Assembly: GCA_031308135.1 (NCBI GenBank)
Contig: JAHLJT010008756.1
Span: 79,314,130-79,378,129 of the forward strand
Length of the DNA: 64,000 nt
Reading direction: 5' to 3'
Origin: Acheta domesticus
Lineage: Eukaryota > Arthropoda > Insecta > Orthoptera > Gryllidae
The notes under the pieces were generated by a model that worked only from the letters and a program-made list of their open reading frames with translations, did no database searches and was not told the origin of the DNA. The number at the start of each line of letters is the position of its first letter. Position 1 is the first letter of the stretch. Made by a program: the position numbers and the translations under genes. Positions 13,426-25,739 of the stretch are shown here, one piece after another.

Positions 13426-15630
13426 TTAGGATTAAGGCATTTCAGATAGGATTATAATTCCGAGCTTGGTAAACAGACAAATTACGGTGCTTTATTGCAT
13501 ATTTTCGTTCTCTGGCAATCAAACAAACATTTTAGTGCAGGTTGACCCACTTTTTTGGGTGGGACCACTTTAATGTGACATTTACAAAACATCAAGGTGA
13601 ATTTATGTTTTATGTTCTTTATATTTCACCGGTATTTTCATTACAACTCTAATTGTATGTGTATTTATGTAGAATACCACAATCCTATTCACTCGCTTAT
13701 ATAATTATATTTCTTTGCTCTTATGCTCCTGGGAATTATTTAAATAGCAAATTTGCTATAATTTCTATCTACTACTTTCTCTATTCGGTTCATTAAAAAT
13801 CATTAAAATTTCTCTTCTAATTCATTGAACAGTTCACACGTGCAATTCATGGCAATTAAAGATAAAAATATCTAATGAGAGATTACGAAAATAAAACTAG
13901 CAAGATTATTGCTTCGAAGGCCTCAATTAGCTTTTAAACTTAACGTATTATTGCGATCCTTATCTTAAACATTAGAATTTTACGACTGAGTATAATGTAT
14001 TTGACACATAAGAATTCCTAAATCGAGAAAAAATAAAAATATTTTTAACATTATTTTTTACTTATACTAATCTTCTTTTTCAAATTTCGTAAATAACTCA
14101 ACATTACAACTTTGCAATAAGATGAACTGTGTTTGCTATTTCATTTCCATACCTACAGAGAAAACAGGAATATTTTTTTCAAAACCAACACTAGTTTACA
14201 TTTCCTTTGATGAACTAACTTTGCATTTCCAACCACCCATGTCGTGTTTTCGCATCTCTACAGTCTTGTGACTGAGAAACGAGAGTTTGCGGCTTCCCAC
14301 CAAACGTGAATTATTTTTCTGTGCGTTCCAAAACAATATTTTGCCGGACTCTGTGGCCTGGGAGTAAAGGTCAAAGAGTAAGAGAGAGAAAGAGAGAGAG
14401 AAGGAGACAACCTAAAAGAACGAACGTAATGAACCAAATGAAGGGATTCCGTTTAAATTAGCTCCTGCAATCTCGACGTCTCCAATTTAAAGTGGGGAGA
14501 AGGGGGAACGAAGGAATCTTCTCTTTTGGGTCACTTGGTCGGTAGTAACTCCACGTGAAATAAAAACGGACTCAATAGAGATCCAACGGAGTGGAAAAGA
14601 TAGAAAACAAACAGTATACTGGAAACTTACAGCTCGCTTGGAAAATAAATACTGATAAAATTAGATAGTTTATTTTGATTACGATTCTCAAAAACTAGGC
14701 CCTTTAGATGGTGTCGATTTGCCGATTAAAAAGAGATGGAACATCTTAAAGAAGAAGATATTTAATATGATCTCTGAATTTAATTAATGAGCTCTGATAA
14801 TAAGTAAATTGTTTTCATACAGTAATATGACATAATTGTGGAAATGTGAAAAATTAAATTTGCAAATTTTAGTTACTTTCCAGTATAGTTTTGTAATTTT
14901 GGTTTTGTGCAGTAATATTTCTGAAAATAATCATGTTAATGAAATTTAATTCAATGTTTTTAAAACATAATTACAGATAAGTGACAATGTGCTCAATGAA
15001 AAAACAACAACATTAGTACCATTGCTCGCTTCTGAATCGCAGCCTCCAAAACCAACAATGAGACAATAATGCTTGAAACATGAGTGAAAGTTGAGCATAA
15101 TTGACTATAATGATAGATAATGTAGTGGAATAAATAGTGTTTTAAAAATCTAATAATTTTTGTAAAATATAGTTTTAACGAATACTAGTGGCTTTCAGAA
15201 GTAAACTTCTGCTCTCAATTGTAGAAAATTGTGCCCTGGAAAAGAAAAAAAGTATGCTTTTGAAACTTTCACATTTTTCAGTCAAAATCGAAACTGTATA
15301 TTTGCTTTTGTATTATTTCAGTCTCCTTTGGTATCTAATGAAAAGCCAACAACATATCCAACACGACCTGAAGTTGCTTCGTTTTTCGACAATATAGGCG
15401 TATGTTTCAAATTAGTAATACAGATAGGACGAATGTAAGAAGTCTTGTTTTGTTACATTTTTTGATAACACAATTCTCTTGGAGAGTTTTCATTCAAAAG
15501 AACAAATTATTGCCTTTGGAAAACACAATACCTTCACATTCAAAATTAAAAAGAAATCGAATATTTTGTTTCATTCTGTTTGCTAATGGAGACAGTACGA
15601 ACGCCAGAAAATGTAGAATATTACTACCTC
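13426..15630. other. AT-rich non-coding stretch
   Basis: No gene is recognised. A GA-rich microsatellite-like tract lies at about 14,378-14,405. Confidence 0.4.
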
Positions 15631-15634
15631 AGTC

Positions 15635-16105
15635 CCCGATCAAAGAAAGGGGCCTTTCAAAGGTAGTTGTCATTACAGCTGCCCTTCCCTCGCTCAACTC
15701 CTGGCAAGCAGCGGGGAAGCCCGGAGCAAGCGCGCAAGGGGTCGCCGTGATATCCTACCTGTCCCGACGCCGGGCCCTTTCTTGTCAAGCCGTCTTTCCC
15801 TATCGCCCTCAATATTCGTCTCCAGCGATTCTTCCTCCACCTTTGGGAGAAGACGTAGCCCTCGACGTTTCCGTCACTTCAGCCGACGCTTTCTCCTCGC
15901 CACTCTCCCTCGTCCCATCCCATTTTCCTCCCCCCTCCCCTTCACTTTACTCACTCTGCTCCGCAGCGTCCTGCCTCGGGTCTACTTCCGCGATTCTCCG
16001 ATGCTCTCCTGAGAGAGTCGTGAAAAACCTCCTTTGTCGGTGACGTGGCACTGTGGGCCTAAAGTTGCAGTCGTCGGGCGAAGCGAAGCGGTCGCCTTTA
16101 ACCCA
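15635..16105. promoter_or_regulatory. CpG island with TCF/LEF-like sites at its upstream edge
   Basis: GC content and CG frequency rise abruptly from about 15,640 and fall after about 16,100. At the upstream edge the plus strand reads GATCAAAG (15,638-15,645), the complement of CTTTGATC, the consensus for TCF/LEF (Pangolin in insects), and then CCTTTCAAAGG (15,653-15,663). The 213-codon plus frame spanning the island is Ser/Pro-rich with no recognisable domain and starts in AT-rich DNA, so it is probably not a gene. A promoter or enhancer island is inferred only. Confidence 0.35.
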
Positions 16106-18490
16106 GTGTGTGTGGGGACGAGTAAAGAAGTTTTTGAGACAATCTGCTTTTAACTGGGATGTAACTCTCCTAGTCTTGTTCCTTTTGGCATTAGTTATAG
16201 AAAAAACGAGTCTGTAGATAATATTAAGCCCAGATATTCCTTCTTAAAAAAACTTCTATAGTTCTTTGTGGTCCCCATTTTAATGGCAAGACGAGTATTT
16301 TGTAAGTTCATGAGTTTTGGGAAAAATATCCCTCTTTGATATGTTAAATGATAGTAACTTTGGAGTAATCTAGCTCAAGTCCAAAAACTTGAATGAAAAT
16401 ACAAGAGAAATGGCTCAAATGAGAATGAATGTTATTTCACAATAAACCTCAAACCGAGGGACTTACGATATTTGGTTCTTCAAAACGTTATACTCTTACT
16501 TTCTCTTGTTTCGTAGTACAAGTGAGTGTGTGTGTGGGTGGGGGGTGGGGGGTTGTTATTAGTTTTCTCAGCAAGTAAACTATATAATTTTAATGTTGTT
16601 TAAACTGAAAGTAGGTTACTTGATCACGAATCGGATTGGTTTCCTAATCTTTAACAAGAGTGCAACAACTTTCTATTGCCCTTCAGAGTTGAAGGATCAT
16701 TTGAAGAAGTAGATATCATTTCACCTCTTTTTTCTCATTCTCCCTAAGGCGTGATCTCCATGCATTATTACAGTTATTTTATTTTCTTAATATAATAAAC
16801 TGGTCGGCAAATCATCAGTTGTGTTATATGAACGTTCAAACGATCAAGTCAACTTAAACAACAAGAAATAACAAAACGAAGAGCTACTTTCAATGAAACT
16901 GAGGGGAATAATGTACGTTCCACAAAGTACGTTGCGCAAACGTACGCAAGAAACAGCAACATTCATCGATTTCTGAAAAACTCTGGAGGAACAATTAACT
17001 CTGAAGGAACGTCAAATATAACTTTCTGATATAACTTGAATAAAAATACAATAAAATACTTTTAAATGAATAAAGCATTGAATTATTAGATATAAAGCGT
17101 TTTGAATTATATTTTCTGAATTATTTAATTTCGGTAAGTGGCAAAGAACATGAAGCAACAAACATTTATTTTAACCCAAATGATGCTATACACAACACGA
17201 AGTCTGAGTGAGAAAATCCCCCCGAAGAAATAAAAAGAAGAGAAAGTTGAGGAAGTAAATGACAATTTTCTCAGGGGACATTGAAATACGAAAATAATAA
17301 GAATTTAGAATAGTTAATGCATTAGATAAAATCATGTTCGCGTCAAATACTACCACAACAAACTACCTTCAAATTTTGAGAACTGTGAAAATATGTCTCA
17401 ATCTAACGTTTCTTCTACGTAATACACAACTAAGTATGAGTTATATCGTATCTTTTTTTCTACTTAAAGTGCAGTATATTTTTCTACAGAACTTCCAAAA
17501 AAATAACTGGAATTACTGAAATGTTATTTTCTATTTCAATGGTTTTCATGAAAATCACAACACTGTGAGGGGGACGTTGAAGAGATAACGCACCGCGTGA
17601 GCACAGAAGCTCTTCATGAAAATTCTAGGAACTAAAACTTCTACAAATTACGAAACACATTCCTGCTTCCCCGATGCCCTGCAGCAAAGCACGCAAAAGA
17701 CGAGCAGAGAAAGAGAGAAGCGACAGCGGGCGGAAGGCAGGGTTTGCAGAGCAGCTGCATGCACGCGAAAGTAAATTCAGTTCCGACTTCCGTTGTTTTT
17801 TGAAAGCCCCATGAGAGATCCTGTAATCCGAAACTCGGAAGCTGGAAAGGTTCTAGGGAGTGCGAGATGAGGATAGTGGTGGTGGATGTCGTGATTGGTG
17901 GTGGAAATGTAATTAGTCGAAATAAAATTGCGTTCAGTGGCGTTGTTGGAGATTAAAGTAATGGCACTAGTAGAATTAGTGAGGATGTGGAGATAGAGGT
18001 AAGGTTTGATGTGAGGGAAGACAGTTATTGATGATGCTGAGGGAGGAGATAAAAAGCAATGTTAGTGGTGCTGTTGTCGAAAGTAATGGTAGTGTGATGG
18101 TAGGCATGGGGGAAATTAAGAGACGAGATGTACATTAGAGCCTCATGAAACCGACTGTGGTAACCGCAACATACAGTACGTGCCAAGATATGGTAGTGAT
18201 GTATTACAGTAAAGGTAGTGAAAATCATAGTGACAATGGTAAATAATCATTGAAAAAAATGGATGAGGTAATGTAATGTGAGGTAAGATAATGACAGTTT
18301 TGAATGGTTCCCTTTGCAAACAGTAACAGTGTTTCTAGTTATTCATAGTTAGTATTTGAAAGTAGTTAATAAATTCATAAAAAGAAACTAATATCACAAC
18401 AATAATACTGAGAATGGCAGTAATACGTTCAAAGGGAAGTGCAGGAAATATTGTGAAGAAAGAACTTAAAGATGAAACAAATAACATACA
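16106..18490. other. Non-coding stretch
   Basis: No gene is recognised. A GT/GGGG-rich low-complexity run lies at about 16,523-16,555. From 17,870 to 18,260 the plus strand is rich in GATGGTGG-like words, resembling a decayed minisatellite. Confidence 0.4.
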
Positions 18491-18739
18491 GAAATTCCAG
18501 TTTAAATATTCACGCACAGACAGTGCAATCACAATGTGATGGTGGCGAAGTGGTACGGAAGGTGGGACGTGAGACGAAACGAGGCCTCGACAAGAGAAGC
18601 AAGCTGCCAGAGCGCCCGGTTGCGGTGAACTCTGGGATAAGAGCGGAGTAGCAACACCGAGCACCGGAGGCAGAGGGATTCGAGCACGTAGTGTGGGGGA
18701 GTTTTAATTGTCGCACCTGAATAATTCATAAGCAGGTGG

Positions 18740-19450
18740 CGGCCGCTCCAAGCAGCACGCCTCGCCACCCACTCACTTCTCAATCCCTTACCACCCACAC
18801 CGGCCCGCCACCCACTCGCTCTTCAATGCGCTACCACCCGCAACACCTCGCCTCTCACTCGCTTCTCAATCCGCTATCATACACACCACCCCGCCACCCA
18901 CTCACCCCCTTCATTGCCACTCACTTTGCCCTGCCTCTCACTCTAAAATTCGTTACCATCCACTCTTCAATTCGCCACCACCCATACCGCCCTGCCACCC
19001 ACTCATTCTTCAATGCTCTATCACTCACAACACCTCACCATCCACTCTCTCCTTAGGAAGCTACCACCCACACTACCCCCATCCATTCACTCCTCAATGT
19101 GCTACCACCCACACCGCCCTGCAACCCGCTGTCACACATTTTACTCTGGCATCCACTCCCTCAGTCCGCTACCACTATTTTGCCCCGCCACACATTCATT
19201 GCTCAATGGTTTCCCATACGCACACTTTTCATTTGGTTGCTACCTTCTCTCTCATTAATCACTTGCCGCTCTCTCACTTCTAAATCACTCGCCACTCTCT
19301 CCCTCCTAAATCACTTGCCACCCTCTCATTCCTAAATCACTCTCCACACTCTCACTCCTAAATCACTTGTCATCCTCTCAGTCTTCAATCGGTTGCCATC
19401 CACCCTTTCACTTCTTAATAACTTATCACCTTCTCACTCCTTTATTGGTT
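18740..19450 (+). repeat. Degenerate minisatellite, two phases
   Basis: From about 18,760 to 19,200, units close to 45-50 bp recur, built on CCACCCACTC, CTTCTCAATGCGCTACCA and CCACACCGCCCTG. From about 19,255 to 19,440 a shorter unit near 27-30 bp takes over, built on CTAAATCACTTGCCAC and CCTCTCACTC. Units are diverged, so exact copy counts are not given. The overlapping Ser/Pro/His/Leu-rich open frames follow from the repeats. Confidence 0.65.
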
Positions 19451-19539
19451 TCTACGCACATCATTGCACCGTTAATCTGCTACCGCCCACTCTGTCCACT
19501 TTAACCTCAATTTGCGGCCACCTTCTCTTCTCATTCGTA

Positions 19540-19930
19540 GCATCTTCCTTCTCTCCATCCACTCCTTTGTCAGCCCGCTACCATTCATCCGTCTCGACAC
19601 GACCTCCACCGCACGAGGTACGTCTTCCGCCGCAGCTCTCACAACCGCCCCTATCTACTCTTCCACCATGACCATCGCCGTCGCCATCCCTCCTGCCTCC
19701 ATCGTCTTCTCTGCACTGTCGTGCCAACTGTTCCGGCGCCGATTCTTCCACCACAGTAAACCTATCTCTCAGCCGCCGCCGTTGCGTTAGCAACCGTCTT
19801 TAGCTCACAGATTCTTCGCTTCTCTTACGCCGCGAAGCGAGGCCTGCCATCTTCACCGATTCACTGACATCCTTTTCCAACTCTACGACGGCGCCCGCTC
19901 CCTGCTCATCGCGCCACTCTTTTGTCTGCA
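19540..19930. promoter_or_regulatory. CpG-rich block
   Basis: Frequent CG dinucleotides and CCGCCG words follow the minisatellite and end just before the foldback element at 19,955. Frames are open on both strands without domains. It may be an island or a GC-rich repeat remnant. Confidence 0.25.
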
Positions 19931-19954
19931 TAGACTTCATCACGTTCTATACAC

Positions 19955-20127
19955 CAATTTAAATATACTGGCATTTCAAGGTCACGAGCTGGACGGGGAG
20001 AGGGACATTGTCATCCAATAGGGAGCGTCACTAGGATTAAATTTTTTGGCTTTGAAGCTCACGATTGGATGACAATGTCCCCCTTCGTTTCAGCTCGTGA
20101 CCTTGAAGTGACACTATTTTTAAATCG
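19955..20127. mobile_element. Foldback MITE, family F1 copy 1
   Basis: The two ends are inverted copies of each other. The left arm reads TCAAGGTCACGAGCTG at about 19,976 and GGGACATTGTCATCCAAT at about 20,002. The right arm carries the complements ATTGGATGACAATGTCCC (about 20,064-20,081) and CAGCTCGTGACCTTGA. Outer ends are AATTTAAATA and TTTTTAAATCG. A second copy is at 61,878-62,052. There is no coding capacity. Near-complete inverted arms of about 60 bp, a short loop and a length near 170 bp fit a MITE. The superfamily is not assigned because no clean target-site duplication was seen. Confidence 0.8.
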
Positions 20128-20297
20128 TAGTTTAGCCACGTCCTTAAACCAGCCGCGTTAGGTCAGAGACGGCATTAATGTGGTATCTTCAGTGACTCTG
20201 ATCGGGGGCGATCAAAGGGTTCGGGTTCAGACGATGGCGAATATTAGCTAGAAAGCTGGCGCAGTATTCTAGCAACTAGTTCCTCAGATCAGATTTT

Positions 20298-20640
20298 CAG
20301 TGGTTTCTTCAATCAATACCAGACAAATGATGGAGTAGTACTTATCAAACGGGCCTTGGACCGCACTTTCCGTTCTCATCCTTTTCGAATCCTCTCTCAC
20401 ACTTGCGTGCATTATACTAATACACGTCGGGAGACCAGTAGAGATCTTAATGCTCGACGCGATCTGAGTGGCAACCCGGTTGGGAGAAAGTTGCCCGCAA
20501 ACTAACATGTAAGTCGGTACCGGATCTCACCACTCAACGGGGCAGGAACATCTAACAGTGTAAAAATTCTACATTAACGAGACCAAGGACTACAGCAGTT
20601 GATGAGCCCGGAAACATCAAAAAATCAAATAACCACTTTC
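20298..20640 (+). repeat. TGATT-tailed retroposon-like repeat, copy 1
   Basis: This copy aligns block by block with copies at 26.9, 31.5, 43.5, 47.2-48.2 (reverse) and 63.6 kb (reverse). Shared blocks in order are TCAATACCAG, ACGGGCC, CGTCGGGAGACC, GTCGGTACCGGATCTCACC (20,512-20,530) and CAGTTGATGAGCCCGGAAAC. Other copies end in AATCAATCAATC runs; here the tail has decayed to ATCAAAAAATCAAAT. The fixed order, variable truncation and short-repeat tail suggest a retroposed element such as a SINE or LINE 3' end. No tRNA-like head was seen. Confidence 0.7.
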
Positions 20641-21570
20641 TCAGCATATTAGAGAGCTTTTGAACATCAACGCTTAAAAATAGGTGGATCCGGTTATTGT
20701 CACGTGACTCCCGCAACACTAATCACCATGTCTAAGGCAAACATAAGGGATAACCGGGCTCGGTCCGGTAAGCGTGGCTTCATAATGTCTACCGAATCGG
20801 TTACCGGTTATAGTTGTTTAGAATTCTTAGTTCACAAAGAATGCGGACAAAAACCGATTGCGACTGCGGTTTGCAAAACATGATGTACGCCATTGAAAGA
20901 AGTGATGTGCGCCACTGAAAGAAGTGTTCCACTCTATATGAGGTCAGAAGCTAGTGATGAAGAATATTTATATTCTTGCGGTTTCGCCAACGGGGAAGCC
21001 CTTCAAAATAAGAAGTAATTAAACCTTCCAAGTTTTACAGACTTTATAATTTCAGGTCGATTTGGTTCTAAAATTTTGTGCCAAATTGCATATTGTACAC
21101 CGTCCATATCAATATTGCCAACTACACATGCTTCAATCAATTTTTCCATAGCAGCGGGTAACACATCCAAAGAATAAAATCAAGTGGATGCTTGGTCACA
21201 GTTGGCAATCGCTCCTAAATATTGTTTTCCCCAAAACAAATTATTACAATGTAAATAATCAAAGTACTAAATCGAAACCATATAAACAAAATCGGAAAGT
21301 CGCCAAACGTATGTATAACTTATTACTGTTGCTACCAGATGGCAGCACCTTATAAAGGTGAGCCTAAGCGCTCTACAAAAATTCTGCTGCGATTGGAGGT
21401 GCAATCTAGCAGGCGAGTGGAGTTGACACCTTGGGATCGCCACAAGCAATCCCTCACGTGCATCATCATCACTCTACTGCCTCGCCCCTCCGATCAACTC
21501 CACTTCGCTCGTGCTCTCATCCACAGACACTAATGACATGACTGTCGTTCAGTCAACCCAGGGTGAAGTA
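20641..21570. other. Non-coding stretch
   Basis: No gene is recognised. A cluster of ACCGG words (20,751-20,812, including GGTTACCGGTTAT) resembles degenerate Grainyhead-type motifs, but is too short to interpret. Confidence 0.3.
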
Positions 21571-21619
21571 ATGCCAGAGTGAACATTGTCGCAGCCACCG
21601 GCACGATTGCTATCATTGA

Positions 21620-21990
21620 ATCCATCACTGCACCATTCCCGTTGCTTCCCCCTTCACGATCTCTTCCCCTCTCCATCCCTTTCCCTGTCTCCCTTCCTGT
21701 CCCCTCCCCGTCTTCCTCCTCATCCCTGTCCCCCTCCCGTTCCCCGTTCCCGTCACCGCGTCCCCGTCCCCGTCCCCTTCCCCCTTACTGTCCCCATCTC
21801 ATGCCCGTCTCCATTCCCATCCTCGTCCCTATCCCCGTCCCTATCCCTGTCCCCGGCCCCATCCCCGACCCCGTCCCCATCCCTATCCCCATCCACCTCA
21901 TCAGCCTCCTCGTCTCCCTCTTACTCCCCTTCCTCATCCCCTCCGGCTCCCACCGTTCTCTTCCCCCTCTTCGTCTCCCTCCCCGCCCCC
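21620..21990 (+). repeat. Polypyrimidine tract with CCCCGT/CCCTAT hexamers
   Basis: The plus strand is almost entirely C and T for about 300 bp, with a loose 6-bp rhythm of CCCCGT, CCCTAT and CCCCAT clearest at 21,755-21,900. Frames are open on both strands and in more than one frame; products are Pro/Ile/Val/Ser or Gly/Met/Arg repeats. This is a hexanucleotide-type satellite tract rather than a gene. Such tracts can form triplex DNA. Confidence 0.65.
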
Positions 21991-22169
21991 TCTCTGTCGT
22001 CTTGCCCGGTCCTTCGTTGACCTTTCTAGCCGCCGACACTTCTTCCACCTGCGCTAGACTCCTCCGCTCTCTCGTCCCAGTCACTTCTGCAGGAGTTTCT
22101 AGCAACTTGCAGTCAGAACATTGCAGAATGAAGTCCCGCGCGAGGGACACGTGGCGAGGTAGCGCACTC

Positions 22170-22905
22170 CTAGACATACGTAATGTGCAACTCGAGCCAT
22201 CCCAGTGTGCGCCTTTACGACTTGGATATTCCTCTGTTACGTTTTTCCGTTTCTCGTTCTTAAACATGGAAATTGGCTAAAATAATATCACGGAGCCACA
22301 ATAAAAATAATTTCAATTAGGCATTTCCTTACGTGACGTAACGAAGAAGGTGCAGCTATAACATCCAATCGTCCATCCGATGCTCCAATGTTAACCTCGG
22401 TAATTATAAGTGTATTCAAACGCTTGTTGAAAAAATTCAGTATTCATTTCTAGAGTGGGAGAAAATAGAATACGCAGAAATATTTCGGTCCTTCTCACCT
22501 GCGACTGTCAATGAAATTATTTTGAAAATTAAATAAAACCTCATAAATTTTCATAATAAAAATGTCATACATTTTATTACCCTGCGAAGTGGATATGTAA
22601 TACTTATAGTATTCACACATTGAAGTAATCCTTACTTCCTGAATTCAAAACGAGTTATTCATAGTATAGATGTAGGTTCCAAGTCTGCACGCTTTTTTAT
22701 AGTTAAGAGTTACATCACGTTTATTGAAATAAAGAGTTGTTTTCAATTTTCTAAAAATAACAAATTCGATTTTAAGAATCATATTACCAAATTCAAAATC
22801 GACTATTAGGTTATTTTTGTCCAGAAAATTGATATCTAAATATGCGAAAAGTTAGATGGTAAAAAAATTATTGTAAGTGAAATATCCTTAAAAATCTCTC
22901 TAAAA
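22170..22905. other. AT-rich non-coding stretch
   Basis: Nothing recognised. Confidence 0.4.
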
Positions 22906-22909
22906 AAGC

Positions 22910-23035
22910 GTTCTAACTGCAAAAACCTTATTTAATCCCAAAATCTCTTTTCAACTCCCAAACCTAATTTTATCCTCCAAAACTTATTTTTTACCTCCAA
23001 AACCCAACTTTAATTCAAACACCTTATTGTAACAC
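22910..23035 (+). repeat. Motif cluster CCAAAAnCTTATTTTA, cluster A
   Basis: Imperfect units of about 20-25 bp built on CCCAAA-CTTATTTTAAT recur at least five times. A second cluster with the same words in the same orientation lies at 23,935-24,035, about 1 kb away. Clustered same-sense short repeats at two positions can mark subterminal regions of a DNA transposon, but no inverted termini were found. Confidence 0.4.
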
Positions 23036-23934
23036 AATAACTGTTTAAACTAACTAAAAAAGCCGGCGTTACCTTGCTTTTTATTTATCACATCATTTAT
23101 TTATCATCTGCTTTTTTAAACAGATAAAGATGTATATGTTACCTAAACTGTACTCTTTTTACCTTGTCCTCCACAATGCAACCCGCCGAGTTCCACTCGC
23201 TCTCCTCATCCTGTCCTGTCACGCCGCACTTTGCCTCGCTCGACAGCACTATGATTTGCCATGATTATCTTCCACACTATCATTGTTGCTAAGGAAAGAT
23301 GTAAACAGATGAATTGTTTACACCTCAGCAAACTTCCTGTATTAATGTTGAACTTTGCAAGTTTTCAGTAATAATGCTGTCGAATGCCTTATTGCAAAGT
23401 CCTACTGAAATAAAATTAATTCAGTACGAAATTTTAAAACCTTGCAGATACGTTCAATTTTCTTTGATGATTATGTTCATTGTTTTAAATATAGTACTTG
23501 CATAAAACTTGAGAATGCACACTAATTTCGTTTTAAAGAGTAGGAAGGGGAAGTGGAGGTAAGTAGAGAGTAACATTTCTCTTGTTATGAAAGTTGCATA
23601 AACAAAAGTTCATAGAAGTCGGAATAAATTCTATGTACTTTTAGAGAAAAAATCCTTTTTTCTAAAATTAAAAATAATTATATACAAAATCTAGCTTAAA
23701 TTTTTTACACTATACCATCACAAAATACTCTGCCTTTTAGTGAAAATTGATTTAGCTATTGCCAAGACAAATACAGTCGGCATAAGCAGACAAATACAAG
23801 CGGATACCACCGAAACATTTAAAAACAATAGAACATGTTTTAATACCAAGTAATAATAATATGGGATTAGAAAGACAATTCTGTTGAAATCACTGATAGT
23901 TACTAAAATTTTATTTATTAAAAATCGCTTCTTT
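23036..23934. other. AT-rich segment between the two motif clusters
   Basis: Contains a small CG-containing patch (23,180-23,245) and otherwise nothing recognised. It may be the interior of a decayed element bounded by the flanking clusters. Confidence 0.3.
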
Positions 23935-24035
23935 ACATCAAAACTCTTATTTTAATGAATTTCCTATTTTAACCCCAAACACTTATTTTAATCCCAAATA
24001 AAAACCTTATTTTCACATAAAACGTATTTGAAAAA
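23935..24035 (+). repeat. Motif cluster CCAAACACTTATTTTAAT, cluster B
   Basis: Units CTCTTATTTTAAT, TTCCTATTTTAACCCC, CACTTATTTTAATCCC and ACCTTATTTTCAC follow one another at about 20-25 bp spacing, in the same orientation as cluster A at 22,910-23,035. Confidence 0.4.
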
Positions 24036-25225
24036 AATGAACTTGATTTAAAATAAAAACATCTTTATTGTCTTTTTAATAAAAATTGGGTTAAGGTATC
24101 CTTAGCCAATGAAAACCAAACAACAAAGCAAAATTTGTATAACGAATACTTTTTACATCTTTCGACTAATAAATTGAATCTGTAATATACTACGAATAAG
24201 TATGAATACAACTACGAAAAATGCTCTTGTCGTGTTTTATTTTATCTCAGTGTTTATGGTACACCAGATGAATAATCAGCAATGTCGTTTCCAGATAATG
24301 AAACTCATATAAATGAAAAGTAAATATCTAGTTCATAAGCAAAGTTTCAAATCCTTCCACATCGTTCTGAGAAACTTCAAGCCTACGTAACCGTTTAGCT
24401 TGCGGATCAGAGCTTCTCTGCCACCTCACTGCACTAAATCCGTCGGCCTAAATGAACCGAATCTCGTAGGAACCTCTGTCGGGATTTTGAAGTGCCCCAT
24501 GAGATCCATTTTCACCGTTCATGAACAAAACGACTTTGGAAGATCAAGGAATAAGCCTGTAATTTTAAGACGAGTAACTACGAACTTCCCTGCAAGTCTT
24601 ACTTCCCTGATATCGTCCGCCATCTTGTCGTTTCTGGTAGGCGCACCAAGTCCTACTGAAAAGCACTGGTAGGAACCAATGTGCCATCAAACCTAGGGTT
24701 TCTTTTCTTCGTAGATAATGTAACGTGCCAATGCAAGTCTAGATCAGATAACCACAAAGTACTGCCAGTATTTTTGAAATCATGGTCTTAATACATTTTC
24801 TCTTCGATCATAATAAGTGAAATACCTTTCTTTGAGGTTCAATGAGATAGAAAATCGGTTTGTTTATTTTAATGAGATTTTTCTGAAGTATGCTATTGTA
24901 CACATTACATAATTATAATACGTTAAGCTCGTTATTTCACACATTGAAGAAACAAAACCTTTATTTAAGTTAGTAATCAAAAAACAAACCCGAATCAGAT
25001 GTTATAATTTTTTAACGATAAACTTCCTTCTTGTAATGACAGTGGTAATTTTGGGATTAATGGTAAAATACAAATAATATTCCTTCAAATTTTAAAAAAA
25101 TCTCTCTCTAATGAAAATAACCATTCCAAACTTTCCGTTTTATTTTTCTTCCATTTTGTTTTGGTAATTGAGACCTCAATAATAACGTATATCAATTTTG
25201 ATTTGGTAAAAGCCCTCTTGCCCGA
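24036..25225. other. AT-rich non-coding stretch
   Basis: No gene is supported. A 90-codon plus frame at 24,400 shows no domain and no splice context. Confidence 0.4.
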
Positions 25226-25229
25226 TATA

Positions 25230-25625
25230 TTTCTCCGGGCCGCTCCACTGCACATGTCTCGTCATCAATACATGCCGCTAAGACAGAACTTCATCCTCAA
25301 GCGAAGTTGAAACACAGGAAGATTAAGCGCTCAACTGAGCAGGTTGGCAACCCTGAGCTGGAGTGTCACGACTCGCGACGCCTCGGTTATTAGCCCGCGG
25401 AGGGGCGCCAGGCAGCCGGTCGCAGAGGAGGGGTAATTGTTGAACTGGCAAGTTCCTCAAGAGGCCGGAGGGTCTTGCGTCAAAGTGTCGCCGTCCTCCC
25501 GTCCTCACCGACCTCGGATTCGCCCGCGCCTTCGGAACCATCGACTCCGAGGAGCTGCCGCTGCGGCCGTCTCCGAAAGCAGGTGGAAGTCGCAGGGGAA
25601 ATGAGAGCTCAGCAGGAGACAAGTT
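25230..25625. promoter_or_regulatory. CpG-rich block
   Basis: CG-dense DNA in AT-rich surroundings. A 133-codon minus-strand frame crosses it; its hydrophobic start lies in AT-rich DNA and its Arg/Pro/Ala-rich remainder in the island, with no recognisable domain. An island or untranslated first exon is possible, but neither is shown. Confidence 0.3.
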
Positions 25626-25739
25626 GAGAAGGTTGAGAAACATTATAAAAGAGAGAATGGTGCCAAGTGTTTGTGAAGGGTGTGGAATGTGATAGAGAAT
25701 GTGAAGAAAAGATTTATGTTTCACTGGGTATCAGTTTTA

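Noticed and set aside
15402..16043. 213-codon plus-strand frame
   Set aside because: Starts in AT-rich DNA, runs into a CpG island, and is Ser/Pro-rich with no domain; explained by low stop density.
22910..24035. CRISPR-like spaced repeats
   Set aside because: Units are imperfect and contiguous without unique spacers of fixed length, and the DNA is of animal type.
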